A DNA stretch of 53,406 nt from Mucilaginibacter sp. (GCF_028287845.1 NZ_JAQBOW010000099.1:1-53406), one strand, 5' to 3'; positions 40,146-50,313 are shown, counted from the first letter of the stretch. Numbers and translations: made by a program. The notes: generated by a model not told the origin, from the sequence alone.

Positions 40146-42356
40146 TTATAATGTTTTGTAAAAATATTCTGCTTCGGCAAGCGCATTCATGCAAATGGTC
40201 TCCAGGTTATTAATGAGCGTCAAAACACCACCATCGGCAACAGCGGCGTGTTCAAGCGCATCCAGTATATTACCCAAACGGGGTAACAGGCCCATAATGG
40301 CTACGCTGGTCTTCATATTATGTGCGGTTTGGTTAATCGCAGGAGTATCGTCATTATCAAATGCATCTCTTAACCCTGCAAGGTCGCCCGGTAAATATTG
40401 TATAAACTGCGAGGTTATGGTCCTTTCATACGCCTTGCTACCGTTGCTTACCTCTTTCATATAAGTAAGATCAATAAATTGATATGCGGGCATTTCCTGA
40501 GCCTGTATGGCGATAGTCTCTTTTGCAGGTTTTGCTGCAATAAATTTCGTGATCATCCGGAAAAGGTCGTGTACATTTACCGGTTTGGGAATATATTCAT
40601 TCATGCCCATGCTAATGCACTTTTCCCGTTCGCCTGCCATGGCATGCGCAGTCATGGCAATAACCGGCACATCTGATTTAAGTTCTGTACGAATATACCG
40701 CGTCGTAGTATACCCATCCATGTCTGGCATCTGGATATCCATAAGTACGAGGTCATACGTTTTCGTTTTCATTAAGCTGAGCGCCTCCTTACCGCTTCCG
40801 GCAATATCAAAAACAGCGTGCCATTGCTCCAGCAAATGCTTGATCAAACTCTGGTTCATCGCGTTATCATCAACTACCAGGATGCACGCCGACATGCTGA
40901 TCTTGTCTTTATAATAGCCAGTGTCAATAGCCGGAATTTCGGTAATCTGCTCGTCGGCAACTAAGTAGGGAATATATAAGCTGAACTCCGTACCCTTTCC
41001 GGGTTCGCTTTTAACTGATATGTCACCGCCTTGCAATAGTACAAGGTCTTTAACAATTGATAGCCCCAGGCCAGTGCCGCCATAGGCCCTGGTGATGGAA
41101 TCTTCAGCCTGGTTGAAGCGTTCGAAAATAACTTTCAGCTTTCCCTTTTCAATACCTATCCCGTTATCTGCAACTTTCAGGCCCAGTTGTATGCTATTGC
41201 CCTCAATCTGCTTTTTATAAATTTCCACTCGGATATCACCCTGTTCACTAAATTTTAAGGCATTCCCGATCAGGTTGACCAATATCTGTGTTAAACGCGT
41301 GGCGTCGCCGACAAGCGTGTCAGGAACTTCCCGGTCAATACTGCTATGGAAGGCTAATCCTTTGTCCTTTATCTTCCCCATGAACAATGTCTCGATAGAA
41401 TGCAAAAGGCCCCTTACGCTGAACGGCGCAGGAACGATACGCATCATTCCGGCTTCTATTTTGGAAAAATCAAGGATGTCATTGACGATAGTGAGTAAAT
41501 TTTCTCCGGCACTTTGAATAGAATCGACAAATTCCTGCGATCGGGTATCCAGCTCATGGTGTTTGAGCAAATTGGTAAATCCCAGGATCGCACTGAGCGG
41601 TGTGCGGATCTCATGACTCATGTTGGTTAAGAAATTTTCTTTTACCAGTGCCGCCTCCTGGGCCCTTTTTTCCGAGGTATTTAATTTTATAATTAGCAGG
41701 CTCTGCTGGCGGAACTGGTTTACGATAAACCAGCAGATACCAGCCCCGCCCACTAACAGCAAAGCGATCAATACATCACGGTATAACCGAGCCTTATAGA
41801 TGTCGTCCCTGATGGCGACGCTGAGCCGGATCATGGATTTTTGGCGGCTATCATGAATCTTACTAAACGCCAGTGCAATTTCATCAGTTATTCGTCTGCT
41901 CCTCGGATTAGCGACCAGGCTGGTATCGTTCATATTGCCGATCGCCAAAAAACGACCAATCAACCGGTCCTTATTTTTTATCTTTTCATCAGCCAGTCCC
42001 TCCAGGCGGACAATTAGCTTTTTTACTTTTGGGTCGGAGTTGTCTTTATCAAGAGAATCAAGATAAATTTTAACGATCTCTATCTTTTCATCCACGCCCG
42101 CCAAATGAGATGTATCGTTAGTAGCAATCGCTCCCCTGATCCTGCTTTCGGCGCTATAAATATCCTGATCTATCTCACGCAGGTAATCGCTGAGCCGCAG
42201 CTCCCTTAGCAGTTCGGTATTCCCCGCGATCAGCTTATTCGTATTGCGGGCGGAATTATAAAGGACAAATATTAAAAGAAAGGCTCCCAGCACGAATGCC
42301 GCCAGGATAAAATAACTGAAGCGCCTATTTGCCATTACGAAAGATAAAAATGCCAT
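40146..42356 (-). CDS. Hybrid sensor histidine kinase with REC and Hpt domains
   Basis: A 736-residue membrane-bound hybrid kinase. Two transmembrane helices (about 15-33 and 195-213) bracket a helical periplasmic CHASE3-like sensor. The HisKA domain contains NMSHEIRTPLSAILGF with phospho-His248. The HATPase domain shows VGDATRLTQILVNLIGNALK and GTGLGLSIVK. A receiver domain carries LVLMDIQMPDMDG with Asp540. A C-terminal Hpt domain has NQTAHNMKTS. This is a full phosphorelay in one chain. It is transcribed after the LytTR regulator in the same direction. Met8 (42335) is an alternative start. Confidence 0.93.
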   Translation of the reverse strand: MAFLSFVMANRRFSYFILAAFVLGAFLLIFVLYNSARNTNKLIAGNTELLRELRLSDYLREIDQDIYSAESRIRGAIATNDTSHLAGVDEKIEIVKIYLDSLDKDNSDPKVKKLIVRLEGLADEKIKNKDRLIGRFLAIGNMNDTSLVANPRSRRITDEIALAFSKIHDSRQKSMIRLSVAIRDDIYKARLYRDVLIALLLVGGAGICWFIVNQFRQQSLLIIKLNTSEKRAQEAALVKENFLTNMSHEIRTPLSAILGFTNLLKHHELDTRSQEFVDSIQSAGENLLTIVNDILDFSKIEAGMMRIVPAPFSVRGLLHSIETLFMGKIKDKGLAFHSSIDREVPDTLVGDATRLTQILVNLIGNALKFSEQGDIRVEIYKKQIEGNSIQLGLKVADNGIGIEKGKLKVIFERFNQAEDSITRAYGGTGLGLSIVKDLVLLQGGDISVKSEPGKGTEFSLYIPYLVADEQITEIPAIDTGYYKDKISMSACILVVDDNAMNQSLIKHLLEQWHAVFDIAGSGKEALSLMKTKTYDLVLMDIQMPDMDGYTTTRYIRTELKSDVPVIAMTAHAMAGEREKCISMGMNEYIPKPVNVHDLFRMITKFIAAKPAKETIAIQAQEMPAYQFIDLTYMKEVSNGSKAYERTITSQFIQYLPGDLAGLRDAFDNDDTPAINQTAHNMKTSVAIMGLLPRLGNILDALEHAAVADGGVLTLINNLETICMNALAEAEYFYKTL

Positions 42357-42453
42357 TGATACGAGATAAATCTGAAGACTTTAATTGTATAAGCAACCCA
42401 ATTTTCGTTAAGCGGGCAAAACTTGTCGTTGAAACGGCAAATCTTGTCCGGCG

Positions 42454-43149
42454 CTAGAATATATTCATACGATTATTTAATACTTTCCGATAAGCATCAG
42501 CCACCGGCAAAAACTGACCGCCAACCACCAGTCCGCCTTCCTGTAGTGTATCAATTTTCCCCAGGGCGACAATATATGACCGGTGCACCCTGATAAATTT
42601 CGATGCCGGGAGTCGTTCTTCCGCCAATTTCATGGTGCAATGAATGGTATAGCTTTTTTGCGGTGTGTTAAATTTTACATAATCGCCCATAGCTTCCGCA
42701 TAAAGAATATCATCCACTTTCAATTTGCGCACTACGGTGGAATCCCTTACAAAAATGAATTCATCATTGGTAAAACGTATCTCTTCTTTTTTACTGTCCA
42801 GTATTTCCCTGGCCTTGTTTACTGCCTGCAAAAACCTTCCTGGACTCACCGGCTTTACCAGGTAATCAACTACATTTAGTTCAAACGCCTCCGCCGCATA
42901 TTCCTTTTTTGAAGTTGTAAAAACGATCAGCACATCGTTATTGCCGAGATTCCTGGTCAGCTCAAGACCATTCATGCCCGGCATTTCAATATCAAGAAAT
43001 AAAAGATCGACGCTGTCGGCCTGTAAATGGTTAAAGGCCTCGATCGCACTGCTGCATTCGCGGATAACATTCAGGCCCGCAACCTGGCTTGCAAGGTGGT
43101 TGAGCGTTGTCCTTGCTATCGGATTATCATCGATTATTAAACATGTCAT
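42454..43149 (-). CDS. LytTR family response regulator
   Basis: A 231-residue response regulator with an N-terminal receiver (about 1-118; Asp7/Asp8, phospho-acceptor Asp53 in LLFLDIEMPGMNG, Lys near 103) and a C-terminal LytTR DNA-binding domain (about 130-231; DFVKF-like GDYVKFNTPQKSYTIH and FIRVHRSYIVAL). It may be the output of the hybrid kinase encoded 97 bases downstream on the same strand, although LytTR regulators usually pair with HPK7/LytS kinases. I placed the start at the ATG at 43149 rather than the TTG at 43152. Confidence 0.92.
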   Translation of the reverse strand: MTCLIIDDNPIARTTLNHLASQVAGLNVIRECSSAIEAFNHLQADSVDLLFLDIEMPGMNGLELTRNLGNNDVLIVFTTSKKEYAAEAFELNVVDYLVKPVSPGRFLQAVNKAREILDSKKEEIRFTNDEFIFVRDSTVVRKLKVDDILYAEAMGDYVKFNTPQKSYTIHCTMKLAEERLPASKFIRVHRSYIVALGKIDTLQEGGLVVGGQFLPVADAYRKVLNNRMNIF

Positions 43150-43487
43150 CAATTGTAAGCGTTTGTTTGGCAGGGTTATTTGTAATATACAGGATTCAGC
43201 GATTAGTCTTGCCTGTTCAACTAATTCCGGATTCCGTAGCTTTTGGCGTGGCCCGATTTCAAATCAACAAACAAAATGCTGTGAGCAACAATCAAATACA
43301 TTAAATGTATGAAATTAAAATCGATTTTAACGAAATAAAATATTTGCCAAGCGCTTCAAATCTTCAAAAAAGTGGTTCGATTTTAGTCCTGTTGGAACTT
43401 CAGGTTGTAAAGTCCTAAAATAGTTTACACCTGGTCTTATACAGATATAGGTTTACACTTTTTGAATAATCCAAATGATAAAAAAAG

Positions 43488-43683
43488 TGTTTCATTAGGT
43501 GTTTCACCCCAAATTTTCAAAAATCGAAAAAACAACATAAAATACTAATTATAAGCAACTTATATACATTTACCTAAAGTATTTGTACTGTTTCAAAATG
43601 TTTCACTCATTTTGTCAAAATACTATATATCAATAGGTTATCCTAAAATAGTGTTTCATGTGTTTCACAAATTTGTGAAACAC
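43488..43683. repeat. Cluster of seven TGTTTCA/TGAAACA heptamers
   Basis: Copies start at 43488, 43500, 43589, 43599, 43652, 43661 and 43676. The last two form a perfect 24-bp palindrome (43660-43683). They sit in a 660-base gap (43153-43814) that holds no gene, between a divergent LytTR gene and the exonuclease gene. The other gap sequence is AT-rich with nothing recognisable. Confidence 0.6.
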
Positions 43684-43814
43684 TTTTGTGCCGACGCCGA
43701 ATTAAGCAGTTGGATTTAAATACGCATACCGTCAAACTGCTGTCAGTAGATTTATATTAGTTTAATAGTTCACGCGCAATTATTATATTGGCTGTGCTAT
43801 AATTATCTATCCGG

Positions 43815-44525
43815 ATGCTTGAACAATACGATCTGAGTAATTTACTGGTGTTAGACATTGAAACCGTGCCCCAATACAGCACGCACGATGAACTGCCAGA
43901 CCATTTTAAAAAACTCTGGGACCTAAAAACCCAAAATCAACGCAAAGAAGAAACCGCCGAAGCATTTTACGAGCGCGCCGGCATCTGGGCCGAGTTTGGT
44001 AAGATCATCTGCATTTCGGCAGGCGTATTTACGGGTGGCAAGAACCATCCCGGCATGCGCATAAAATCATTCGCCGGGCATGATGAGAAAGAATTACTGG
44101 AGAGGTTTTCAAATATGCTGTCCGGGCAGCCCGCAAGCCTGGTATTGGTAGCGCACAATGGTAAGGAGTTTGATTTTCCGTACATCTGCCGCCGTATGCT
44201 GGTAAACGGACTTAAACTACCTGTGCAATTAGAAATAGCCGGTAAAAAACCCTGGGAGATCAACCACCTCGACACCATGGAACTATGGAAGTTTGGCGAT
44301 TATAAAAGTTATACCTCATTAAACCTGCTTACCGCTATATTTAACATACCAACGCCAAAAGATGATATTGACGGCAGCATGGTTGGCTCGGTTTACTGGA
44401 AAGAGAACCAACTGGAACGCATCTGTACCTATTGCCAGAAAGATGTAGTAGCTACTGCCCAACTGTTAAGGCGCTACCGTGGCGAAGAATTAATAGTAGA
44501 TGACAACATTACTATGGTAGGTTAA
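43815..44525 (+). CDS. Predicted 3'-5' exonuclease, PolB-like DEDD fold
   Basis: A 236-residue RNase H-fold protein related to the proofreading exonuclease domain of family B DNA polymerases. ExoI is LLVLDIETVPQ (Asp and Glu). ExoII is LVAHNGKEFDFPYICRRML. ExoIII is YCQKDVVATAQLLRRY, with Tyr and Asp of the DEDDy type. It is a stand-alone nuclease, probably in DNA repair or RNA processing. Its stop is separated by one base from the ABC transporter ATPase, so the two are co-transcribed, though no functional link is obvious. Confidence 0.85.
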   Translation: MLEQYDLSNLLVLDIETVPQYSTHDELPDHFKKLWDLKTQNQRKEETAEAFYERAGIWAEFGKIICISAGVFTGGKNHPGMRIKSFAGHDEKELLERFSNMLSGQPASLVLVAHNGKEFDFPYICRRMLVNGLKLPVQLEIAGKKPWEINHLDTMELWKFGDYKSYTSLNLLTAIFNIPTPKDDIDGSMVGSVYWKENQLERICTYCQKDVVATAQLLRRYRGEELIVDDNITMVG

Positions 44526-44526
44526 T

Positions 44527-46218
44527 ATGCTCAGCGTAAATAAGCTCACTATTCAGTTTAAAACCCCAAACGGTTTATTTGATGCGGTTAAAAGCATCAG
44601 TTTCAATCTTGCCAAAGGCGAAACCATTGGCGTTGTTGGCGAATCGGGTTCGGGTAAATCGGTTACCTCACTTGCGCTGATGCGTTTACTGGATAAGAGT
44701 AATTCAGTAGTTAACGGGCAGGTAACTTTAGGCGATATTAACCTGTTTGAGTTATCTGAAGACGAAATGCGCGCCATTCGCGGTAATAAAATGGCCATGA
44801 TATTCCAGGAACCGATGACATCGCTTAACCCGGTGTTAACTTGTGGTTTCCAGGTTACCGAAGCCATACAGCTGCATTTAGGCTCAACCAAAGCCGAAGC
44901 AAGGAATCAAACCATAAAGCTGTTTGAAGAGGTGCAACTCCCCCGCCCTGAAGCGATATTTGATAGTTACCCGCACCAACTATCCGGCGGACAAAAACAG
45001 CGGGTACTGATAGCTATGGCACTATCCTGTAACCCCGAAATACTAATTGCAGATGAACCCACCACCGCCCTTGATGTAACCATACAAAAAACCATCATCG
45101 ATCTGTTAAAAAAGCTAAAAGCCGAACGTAGCATGAGCCTGATATTCATATCGCATGACTTGGGCGTAGTTAGTGAAATAGCCGACCGTGTGCTGGTGAT
45201 GTATAAAGGCAAAGTTGTTGAGGATGCGCAGGTAAAAACCTTATTTAAAGACCCGCAGCATCCTTATACCAAAGGCTTATTAGCTTGCCGTCCATCAGTT
45301 AAATATCACCTTAAAAAGCTGCCTGTAATTGCCGATTTTATGAGTAGCAACACAACTATTGAACAAATACGCCAAGAATACACCTATCCCAAAAAAGAAA
45401 TAACAGAACGTAAAAAGAAACTATACAGCCAGCAACCGTTATTAAAGATCAATGATTTGAGTACTTGGTTTCCGGTTAGTTCGGGCATTTTTGGTCAGTC
45501 AAAAAACATGGTCAAGGCAGTAAACAAAGTAAGCTTTGATGTTTACCCCGGCGAGACATTGGGTTTAGTTGGCGAATCGGGCTGCGGAAAAACTACCCTG
45601 GGCCGAAGTATTTTACGATTGATAGAACCAACATCTGGTAACATAAATTTTGAAAACACTGATCTGCGCGGCCTGAACAAAAATGATATGCGCCGTATGC
45701 GGCGCGATATCCAGATCATTTTCCAGGACCCCTACTCCTCGCTCAACCCCCGCTTAACCGTTGGCGAATCAATTATGGAGCCTTTGCAAGTACATGATTT
45801 TTACGATAACAATACCCAACGAAAGAAAAAAGTACTGGAGCTACTAGAGCGTGTAAACCTGCTGCCCGAACATTTTAACCGTTATCCGCATGAGTTTTCG
45901 GGCGGGCAACGGCAACGGATAGTAATAGCCAGGGCGCTGGCCCTGCAACCTAAATTCATTATCTGCGACGAGTCTGTATCGGCTTTGGATGTTTCTGTAC
46001 AGGCACAGGTATTAAACCTTATACGTGAACTCCAGCAAGAATTTAATTTGACCTATATTTTCATCTCACATGATCTATCTGTGATTAAACATATCTCAGA
46101 TCGTATGATGGTCATGAATAAAGGCCAAATCGTTGAAATTGGTGATCCGGATGAGATTTATCTTCATCCAAAAGAAGAATATACCAAACGGTTGATTAAT
46201 TCAATTGCTGAGATTTAA
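44527..46218 (+). CDS. Duplicated peptide/nickel-type ABC transporter ATPase (DppD-DppF fusion)
   Basis: A 563-residue cytoplasmic protein with two ATP-binding cassettes of the oligopeptide family. The first has Walker A GESGSGKS, signature LSGGQKQR, Walker B ILIADEPTTALDVT, and the oligopeptide C-terminal HPYTKGLL. The second has Walker A GESGCGKT, signature FSGGQRQR, and FIICDESVSALDVS, with Asp-Glu-Ser in place of Asp-Glu-Pro. Such fusions (YejF/GsiA type) energise dipeptide or small-molecule importers. No permease or binding protein is adjacent, so its partners lie elsewhere. Confidence 0.92.
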   Translation: MLSVNKLTIQFKTPNGLFDAVKSISFNLAKGETIGVVGESGSGKSVTSLALMRLLDKSNSVVNGQVTLGDINLFELSEDEMRAIRGNKMAMIFQEPMTSLNPVLTCGFQVTEAIQLHLGSTKAEARNQTIKLFEEVQLPRPEAIFDSYPHQLSGGQKQRVLIAMALSCNPEILIADEPTTALDVTIQKTIIDLLKKLKAERSMSLIFISHDLGVVSEIADRVLVMYKGKVVEDAQVKTLFKDPQHPYTKGLLACRPSVKYHLKKLPVIADFMSSNTTIEQIRQEYTYPKKEITERKKKLYSQQPLLKINDLSTWFPVSSGIFGQSKNMVKAVNKVSFDVYPGETLGLVGESGCGKTTLGRSILRLIEPTSGNINFENTDLRGLNKNDMRRMRRDIQIIFQDPYSSLNPRLTVGESIMEPLQVHDFYDNNTQRKKKVLELLERVNLLPEHFNRYPHEFSGGQRQRIVIARALALQPKFIICDESVSALDVSVQAQVLNLIRELQQEFNLTYIFISHDLSVIKHISDRMMVMNKGQIVEIGDPDEIYLHPKEEYTKRLINSIAEI

Positions 46219-46315
46219 TGCAGAAGTATGAATGCCGATGATAAACTTCCGCAATTGGCATTCCGACTTCCGCATTCATCTTTTCCGTATCTTTACATAA
46301 TACTTAATACTATCT

Positions 46316-48454
46316 ATGTCTAACAAAAAGAAAAAAAGCTCTACAATAGACCAGGTGCTAACGCAAATGGTTCTTGATATATTCGAACAGAATGCCAATA
46401 CTCCACTAAACTACAAACAGGTTTCGGCCAAGCTAAATGTGCGCGATCCTGATGCAAAAAATACCATATATGATATTTTAAAGGAAGAAAGCTTTAAACA
46501 GGTTTTAAAAGAGGTTTCTCCCGGCAAATTCCAGTTATTAGAATTAAAAACATTTATCGAAGGTAAGGTTGACCTCACTAATGATGGCTCGGCATTCATC
46601 GTTACTGATGACCCGGACGAGACCGACATTTTTGTAGCTCCGCGTAAACTGCGTAACGCCCTAAACGGCGACCGTGTTAAGGTTTATGTTTATGCTATAA
46701 GTAAAGGCAAACGCCAGGAAGGCGAGGTAATAGAAATATTGCAGCGCGCTAAAATGGAGTTTACAGGTATAGTTAAACTATCAGAACGTTTTGCCTTTTT
46801 CATTCCTGATGACCGCAAAATGATGCATGATATATTTATACCGATGAGCGAGCTTAACGGGGCAAAGAATGGCATTAAAGCGGTTGCAGAAATTACTGAT
46901 TGGCCCGCGCAGGCTAAAAACCCGGTTGGCCGTATTAAACACATTTTAGGCACACAGGGCGAGAATGATACCGAAATGAACGCCATCCTGGCGGAATATG
47001 GTTTTCCTTTATCATTTCCTGCCGAGGTTGAGCATGATGCCGAAGCGATATCAGCAGATATAACATTACAGGAAACAGCAAAAAGACGCGATTTTAGGGA
47101 GGTTATCACATTTACTATTGATCCTTTTGATGCAAAGGATTTTGATGATGCACTATCATTTAAAATTTTAGAAAATGGCAATTATGAAGTTGGCGTACAT
47201 ATAGCAGACGTATCACACTATATTATACCGGATTCGGCCTTAGATAAAGAAGCCTTTGACCGTGGAACCTCGGTTTATTTGGTAGACAGAGTTATTCCTA
47301 TGCTCCCTGAGCGCTTATCAAACGGGTTATGTTCGCTGCGCCCTAATGAAGATAAGCTTTGCTTTGCAGCCGTATTTGAGCTGGATGAGCAGGCCCATAT
47401 TGTTAACCAATGGTTTGGTAAAACGGTTATCCATTCCAACAGGCGCTTCACCTATGAAGAAGTGCAGGAAGTTATAGAAACCAAACAAGGAGATTATACC
47501 AGCGAAATATTAAAATTAAATGAGTTGGCTTATATACTGCGCGATCGTAAATTTAAAAATGGCGCCATTAGTTTTGAAACTACCGAAGTGAAGTTCATGC
47601 TGGATGAAAAAGGAAAACCAACCGGCGTATATGTAAAAGAACGTAAGGATGCACATAAGCTAATAGAAGATTTTATGCTATTGGCTAATCGTAAAGTTGC
47701 CGAATTTGTAAGCAATAAAAGCAAAGGCAAAAATAAATACACCTTTGTATATCGTGCTCATGATTCGCCTAAACCCGAATCATTAGCCAATTTTGCGCAG
47801 TTTGCTGCCAGGTTTGGATATAAGATCAATACCAAATCTGATAAAGAAACGGCTAAATCTCTTAATTTTTTGATGGAGGACGTAGAAGGTAAAAAAGAAC
47901 AAAATGTATTAACCCAACTGGCCATACGATCAATGGCGAAAGCTATTTATACCACCAAAACCAGTAGCCATTATGGTTTGGCATTTGATCATTATACACA
48001 CTTCACCTCTCCCATTCGCCGTTACCCAGATGTAATGGTGCATAGGTTATTGCAGCATTATTTAGATGGTGGACAGTCGGTTAACGCAGATCATTATGAA
48101 AAAATGTGTCAGTATGCATCGCAAATGGAGAAAAAAGCCGCCGATGCCGAACGCTCATCAGTTAAATACAAACAGGCAGAGTTTTTAAAAGACCAGGTAG
48201 GTAATATTTACAGCGGTGTAATATCAGGCGTTACCGAATGGGGCATGTATGTAGAAATAATTGAAAATAAATGCGAGGGTATGATTCGTTTGCGTGATAT
48301 TTCTGATGATTTTTATACTTTAGACGAGAAAAATTATGCCATCATCGGTCAGCGTAAAAAGAAAGTTTATCAGCTGGGTGATGAGGTGAAAATACGGGTT
48401 AAAAACGTCGATCTCACTAAAAAGCAAATTGATTTTTCGTTAGTACAGGATTAG
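46316..48454 (+). CDS. rnr: Ribonuclease R
   Basis: A 712-residue 3'-5' exoribonuclease of the RNase II/R family. An N-terminal helix-turn-helix (about 15-65) and cold-shock/OB domains (about 70-230) lead to the RNB catalytic domain. It starts with RRDFREVITFTIDPFDAKDF DDALS (about 260-285), which holds the metal-binding aspartates, and continues to HYTHFTSPIRRYPDVMVHRL. A C-terminal S1 domain (about 625-710; GVISGVTEWGMYVEIIEN) follows. The lysine-rich end of E. coli RNase R is short here. It degrades structured RNAs in mRNA decay and rRNA quality control. It is transcribed alone. Confidence 0.95.
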   Translation: MSNKKKKSSTIDQVLTQMVLDIFEQNANTPLNYKQVSAKLNVRDPDAKNTIYDILKEESFKQVLKEVSPGKFQLLELKTFIEGKVDLTNDGSAFIVTDDPDETDIFVAPRKLRNALNGDRVKVYVYAISKGKRQEGEVIEILQRAKMEFTGIVKLSERFAFFIPDDRKMMHDIFIPMSELNGAKNGIKAVAEITDWPAQAKNPVGRIKHILGTQGENDTEMNAILAEYGFPLSFPAEVEHDAEAISADITLQETAKRRDFREVITFTIDPFDAKDFDDALSFKILENGNYEVGVHIADVSHYIIPDSALDKEAFDRGTSVYLVDRVIPMLPERLSNGLCSLRPNEDKLCFAAVFELDEQAHIVNQWFGKTVIHSNRRFTYEEVQEVIETKQGDYTSEILKLNELAYILRDRKFKNGAISFETTEVKFMLDEKGKPTGVYVKERKDAHKLIEDFMLLANRKVAEFVSNKSKGKNKYTFVYRAHDSPKPESLANFAQFAARFGYKINTKSDKETAKSLNFLMEDVEGKKEQNVLTQLAIRSMAKAIYTTKTSSHYGLAFDHYTHFTSPIRRYPDVMVHRLLQHYLDGGQSVNADHYEKMCQYASQMEKKAADAERSSVKYKQAEFLKDQVGNIYSGVISGVTEWGMYVEIIENKCEGMIRLRDISDDFYTLDEKNYAIIGQRKKKVYQLGDEVKIRVKNVDLTKKQIDFSLVQD

Positions 48455-48479
48455 TTTGCAGTTAATTAAGTTGGATTAG

Positions 48480-48540
48480 GTTGATTAAGTTAAATAAGCT
48501 TGGTTAATAATAAATCAAGCAACCACTTAACTCAATCAAC
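48480..48540. repeat. Imperfect inverted repeat between rnr and the polyprenyl synthase
   Basis: GTTGATTAAGTT at 48480-48491 is loosely inverted in CTTAACTCAATCAAC ending at 48540. An inner GCTTG/CAAGC pair surrounds an AATAATA loop. It may be a terminator for rnr. Confidence 0.4.
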
Positions 48541-48560
48541 AATTCACCATTCCACAAAAA

Positions 48561-49535
48561 ATGAAAGAACTAAAAGATTTACAGCTGCTAATTGATAATG
48601 CGGTTACCAAACTTACCTATCCTGTCTATCCTGCCGAATTGTATGAGCCTATAAGCTATATCTTAAAAATGGGTGGCAAACGCATGCGCCCAGCGCTGCT
48701 TTTAATGGCTTGCGATCTGTTCGGCGGCGATGTTGAAAAGGCCCTTCCCCCTGCCCTTGCTATAGAGGTATTTCACAACTTTACTTTGATGCATGATGAT
48801 ATAATGGACAATGCGCCATTACGTCGTGGCAAAGCAACTGTACATGAACGCTGGAACCAAAACGCGGCCATACTATCAGGCGATGTAATGTTGATTGAAG
48901 GTTATAAGCTGATGATGCAGGTTGAGGATCGTTTACTGCGCGTTATACTTGATATTTTTAATAAAACAGCTGTGGGTGTTTGTGAGGGGCAGCAGCTGGA
49001 TATGGATTTTGAAATGCGTAATGATGTAAAAATAGACGAATATATTTACATGATACGCCTTAAAACCGCTGTGGTATTAGGTGGCGCTTTAAAAATAGGA
49101 TCGATATTAGGCGGAGCCGATATGAAAGATGCTGAATTAATAGCTGATTTTGGCGAGAACTTAGGCTTAGCCTTTCAATTGCAGGATGATATCCTGGATG
49201 TTTACGGCTCGCCCGAAAAATTTGGCAAACAGGTTGGCGGCGATATTATATCCAACAAAAAAACTTACCTGCTTATAAAAACGCTTGAATTAGCTAACGA
49301 TAAGCAAACTGCCGAACTAAACTACTGGATAAATTTAAAACAGTTTGATCAGCAGGAAAAAGTAGAAGCCATTACAGCAATATACAGCGCTGTACAGGTA
49401 AGACAATATGCAGAGACAGCCATGCATGCTTATGCCGATAAAGCCTTTGGAGCTCTTGAAAAAATCAATCTGCCCGAAGAAAATAAACAATACCTGCGTG
49501 ATTTTGCAGATGGGTTAATGGTGAGAGAAAATTAG
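48561..49535 (+). CDS. Polyprenyl diphosphate synthase (trans-prenyltransferase)
   Basis: A 324-residue all-helical isoprenyl diphosphate synthase. The first Asp-rich motif is LMHDDIMDNAPLRRG (about 77-91) and the second is LAFQLQDDILDVYG (about 205-218). KMGGKRMRPAL near the N-terminus binds the pyrophosphate. It extends an allylic diphosphate with isopentenyl diphosphate. The chain length cannot be set with certainty; a side chain for menaquinone or an octaprenyl/nonaprenyl product is likely. The following TonB-domain gene starts two bases after its stop. Confidence 0.92.
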   Translation: MKELKDLQLLIDNAVTKLTYPVYPAELYEPISYILKMGGKRMRPALLLMACDLFGGDVEKALPPALAIEVFHNFTLMHDDIMDNAPLRRGKATVHERWNQNAAILSGDVMLIEGYKLMMQVEDRLLRVILDIFNKTAVGVCEGQQLDMDFEMRNDVKIDEYIYMIRLKTAVVLGGALKIGSILGGADMKDAELIADFGENLGLAFQLQDDILDVYGSPEKFGKQVGGDIISNKKTYLLIKTLELANDKQTAELNYWINLKQFDQQEKVEAITAIYSAVQVRQYAETAMHAYADKAFGALEKINLPEENKQYLRDFADGLMVREN

Positions 49536-49537
49536 CC

Positions 49538-50263
49538 ATGAAAAATATTTATTTAACGGTACTATTTATTTCGGTATTCATTTTTGTTGTACAAGCGCAG
49601 GACACCACAAAAAACAGTGGTTTAGTTTATACATTTGTTGAAAAACAGCCTGAATTTCCCGGCGGACAAAGTGTATTTATTAATTTCTTATCCAAAAATC
49701 TTCAATACCCGACAGATTCGTGGAATAAGCATATAGGCGGAAAAGTTATTGTATCGTTTATCGTCGAAAGAGACGGAAGCATTAGCAATGTAAAAATATT
49801 ACGTCATGTTGCCGACGATTTGGATGCTGAGGCTATAAGAGTAATCAACATATCTCCTAAATGGTATCCAGGTATAGAAAAAAACAGTCCCGTTCGCGTA
49901 AGCAATGCTGTACCGATAACCTTTACCCCTCCTCTTAAAAGAGATACCACAACTATACTGGATACGCTAAAATACCAACAAGTTGAAAAAACACCTCAAT
50001 ACCCGGGCGGACTTGAAGCGTTATATAAATTCATTAATAAAAACCTACAAGGCAGAGATAATAAAGGCAAAGTTATTACATCTTTTGTAGTTGAGAAAGA
50101 TGGAAGTATATCAGATATAAAAGTGGTTAAAAGTCTATCAAAGACAGCTGACACTGAAGCTATCCGCGTGATTGGCTTAATGCCCAAGTGGGAACCTGGT
50201 ATACAGGGTGGAAGACCTGTAAGAGTTATGTATAGCGTCCCTATAAATTTCTCAATGAATTAA
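49538..50263 (+). CDS. Secreted protein with two TonB C-terminal domains
   Basis: A 241-residue protein with a signal peptide (ending VVQAQ) and two tandem TonB C-terminal domains (about 30-130 and 140-241). Each shows the pattern PEFPGG/PQYPGG, GKVI-SF-VE-DGSIS, D-EAIRVI, KW-PG and PVRV. TonB normally has a membrane anchor and Pro-rich spacer; here there is neither, and the signal looks cleavable. It may be a periplasmic TonB-like adaptor rather than an energy transducer. It is joined to the polyprenyl synthase gene with a two-base gap and is followed by a related one-domain gene. Confidence 0.8.
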   Translation: MKNIYLTVLFISVFIFVVQAQDTTKNSGLVYTFVEKQPEFPGGQSVFINFLSKNLQYPTDSWNKHIGGKVIVSFIVERDGSISNVKILRHVADDLDAEAIRVINISPKWYPGIEKNSPVRVSNAVPITFTPPLKRDTTTILDTLKYQQVEKTPQYPGGLEALYKFINKNLQGRDNKGKVITSFVVEKDGSISDIKVVKSLSKTADTEAIRVIGLMPKWEPGIQGGRPVRVMYSVPINFSMN

Positions 50264-50313
50264 TAAGTATAATATTTATAAGAAATCGTTAACTTTATGT
50301 AAGTAGTGATTAC

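Noticed and set aside
40189..40914. Three overlapping forward frames opposite the hybrid kinase
   Set aside because: The reverse strand encodes receiver and Hpt domains here; the forward frames are shadows.
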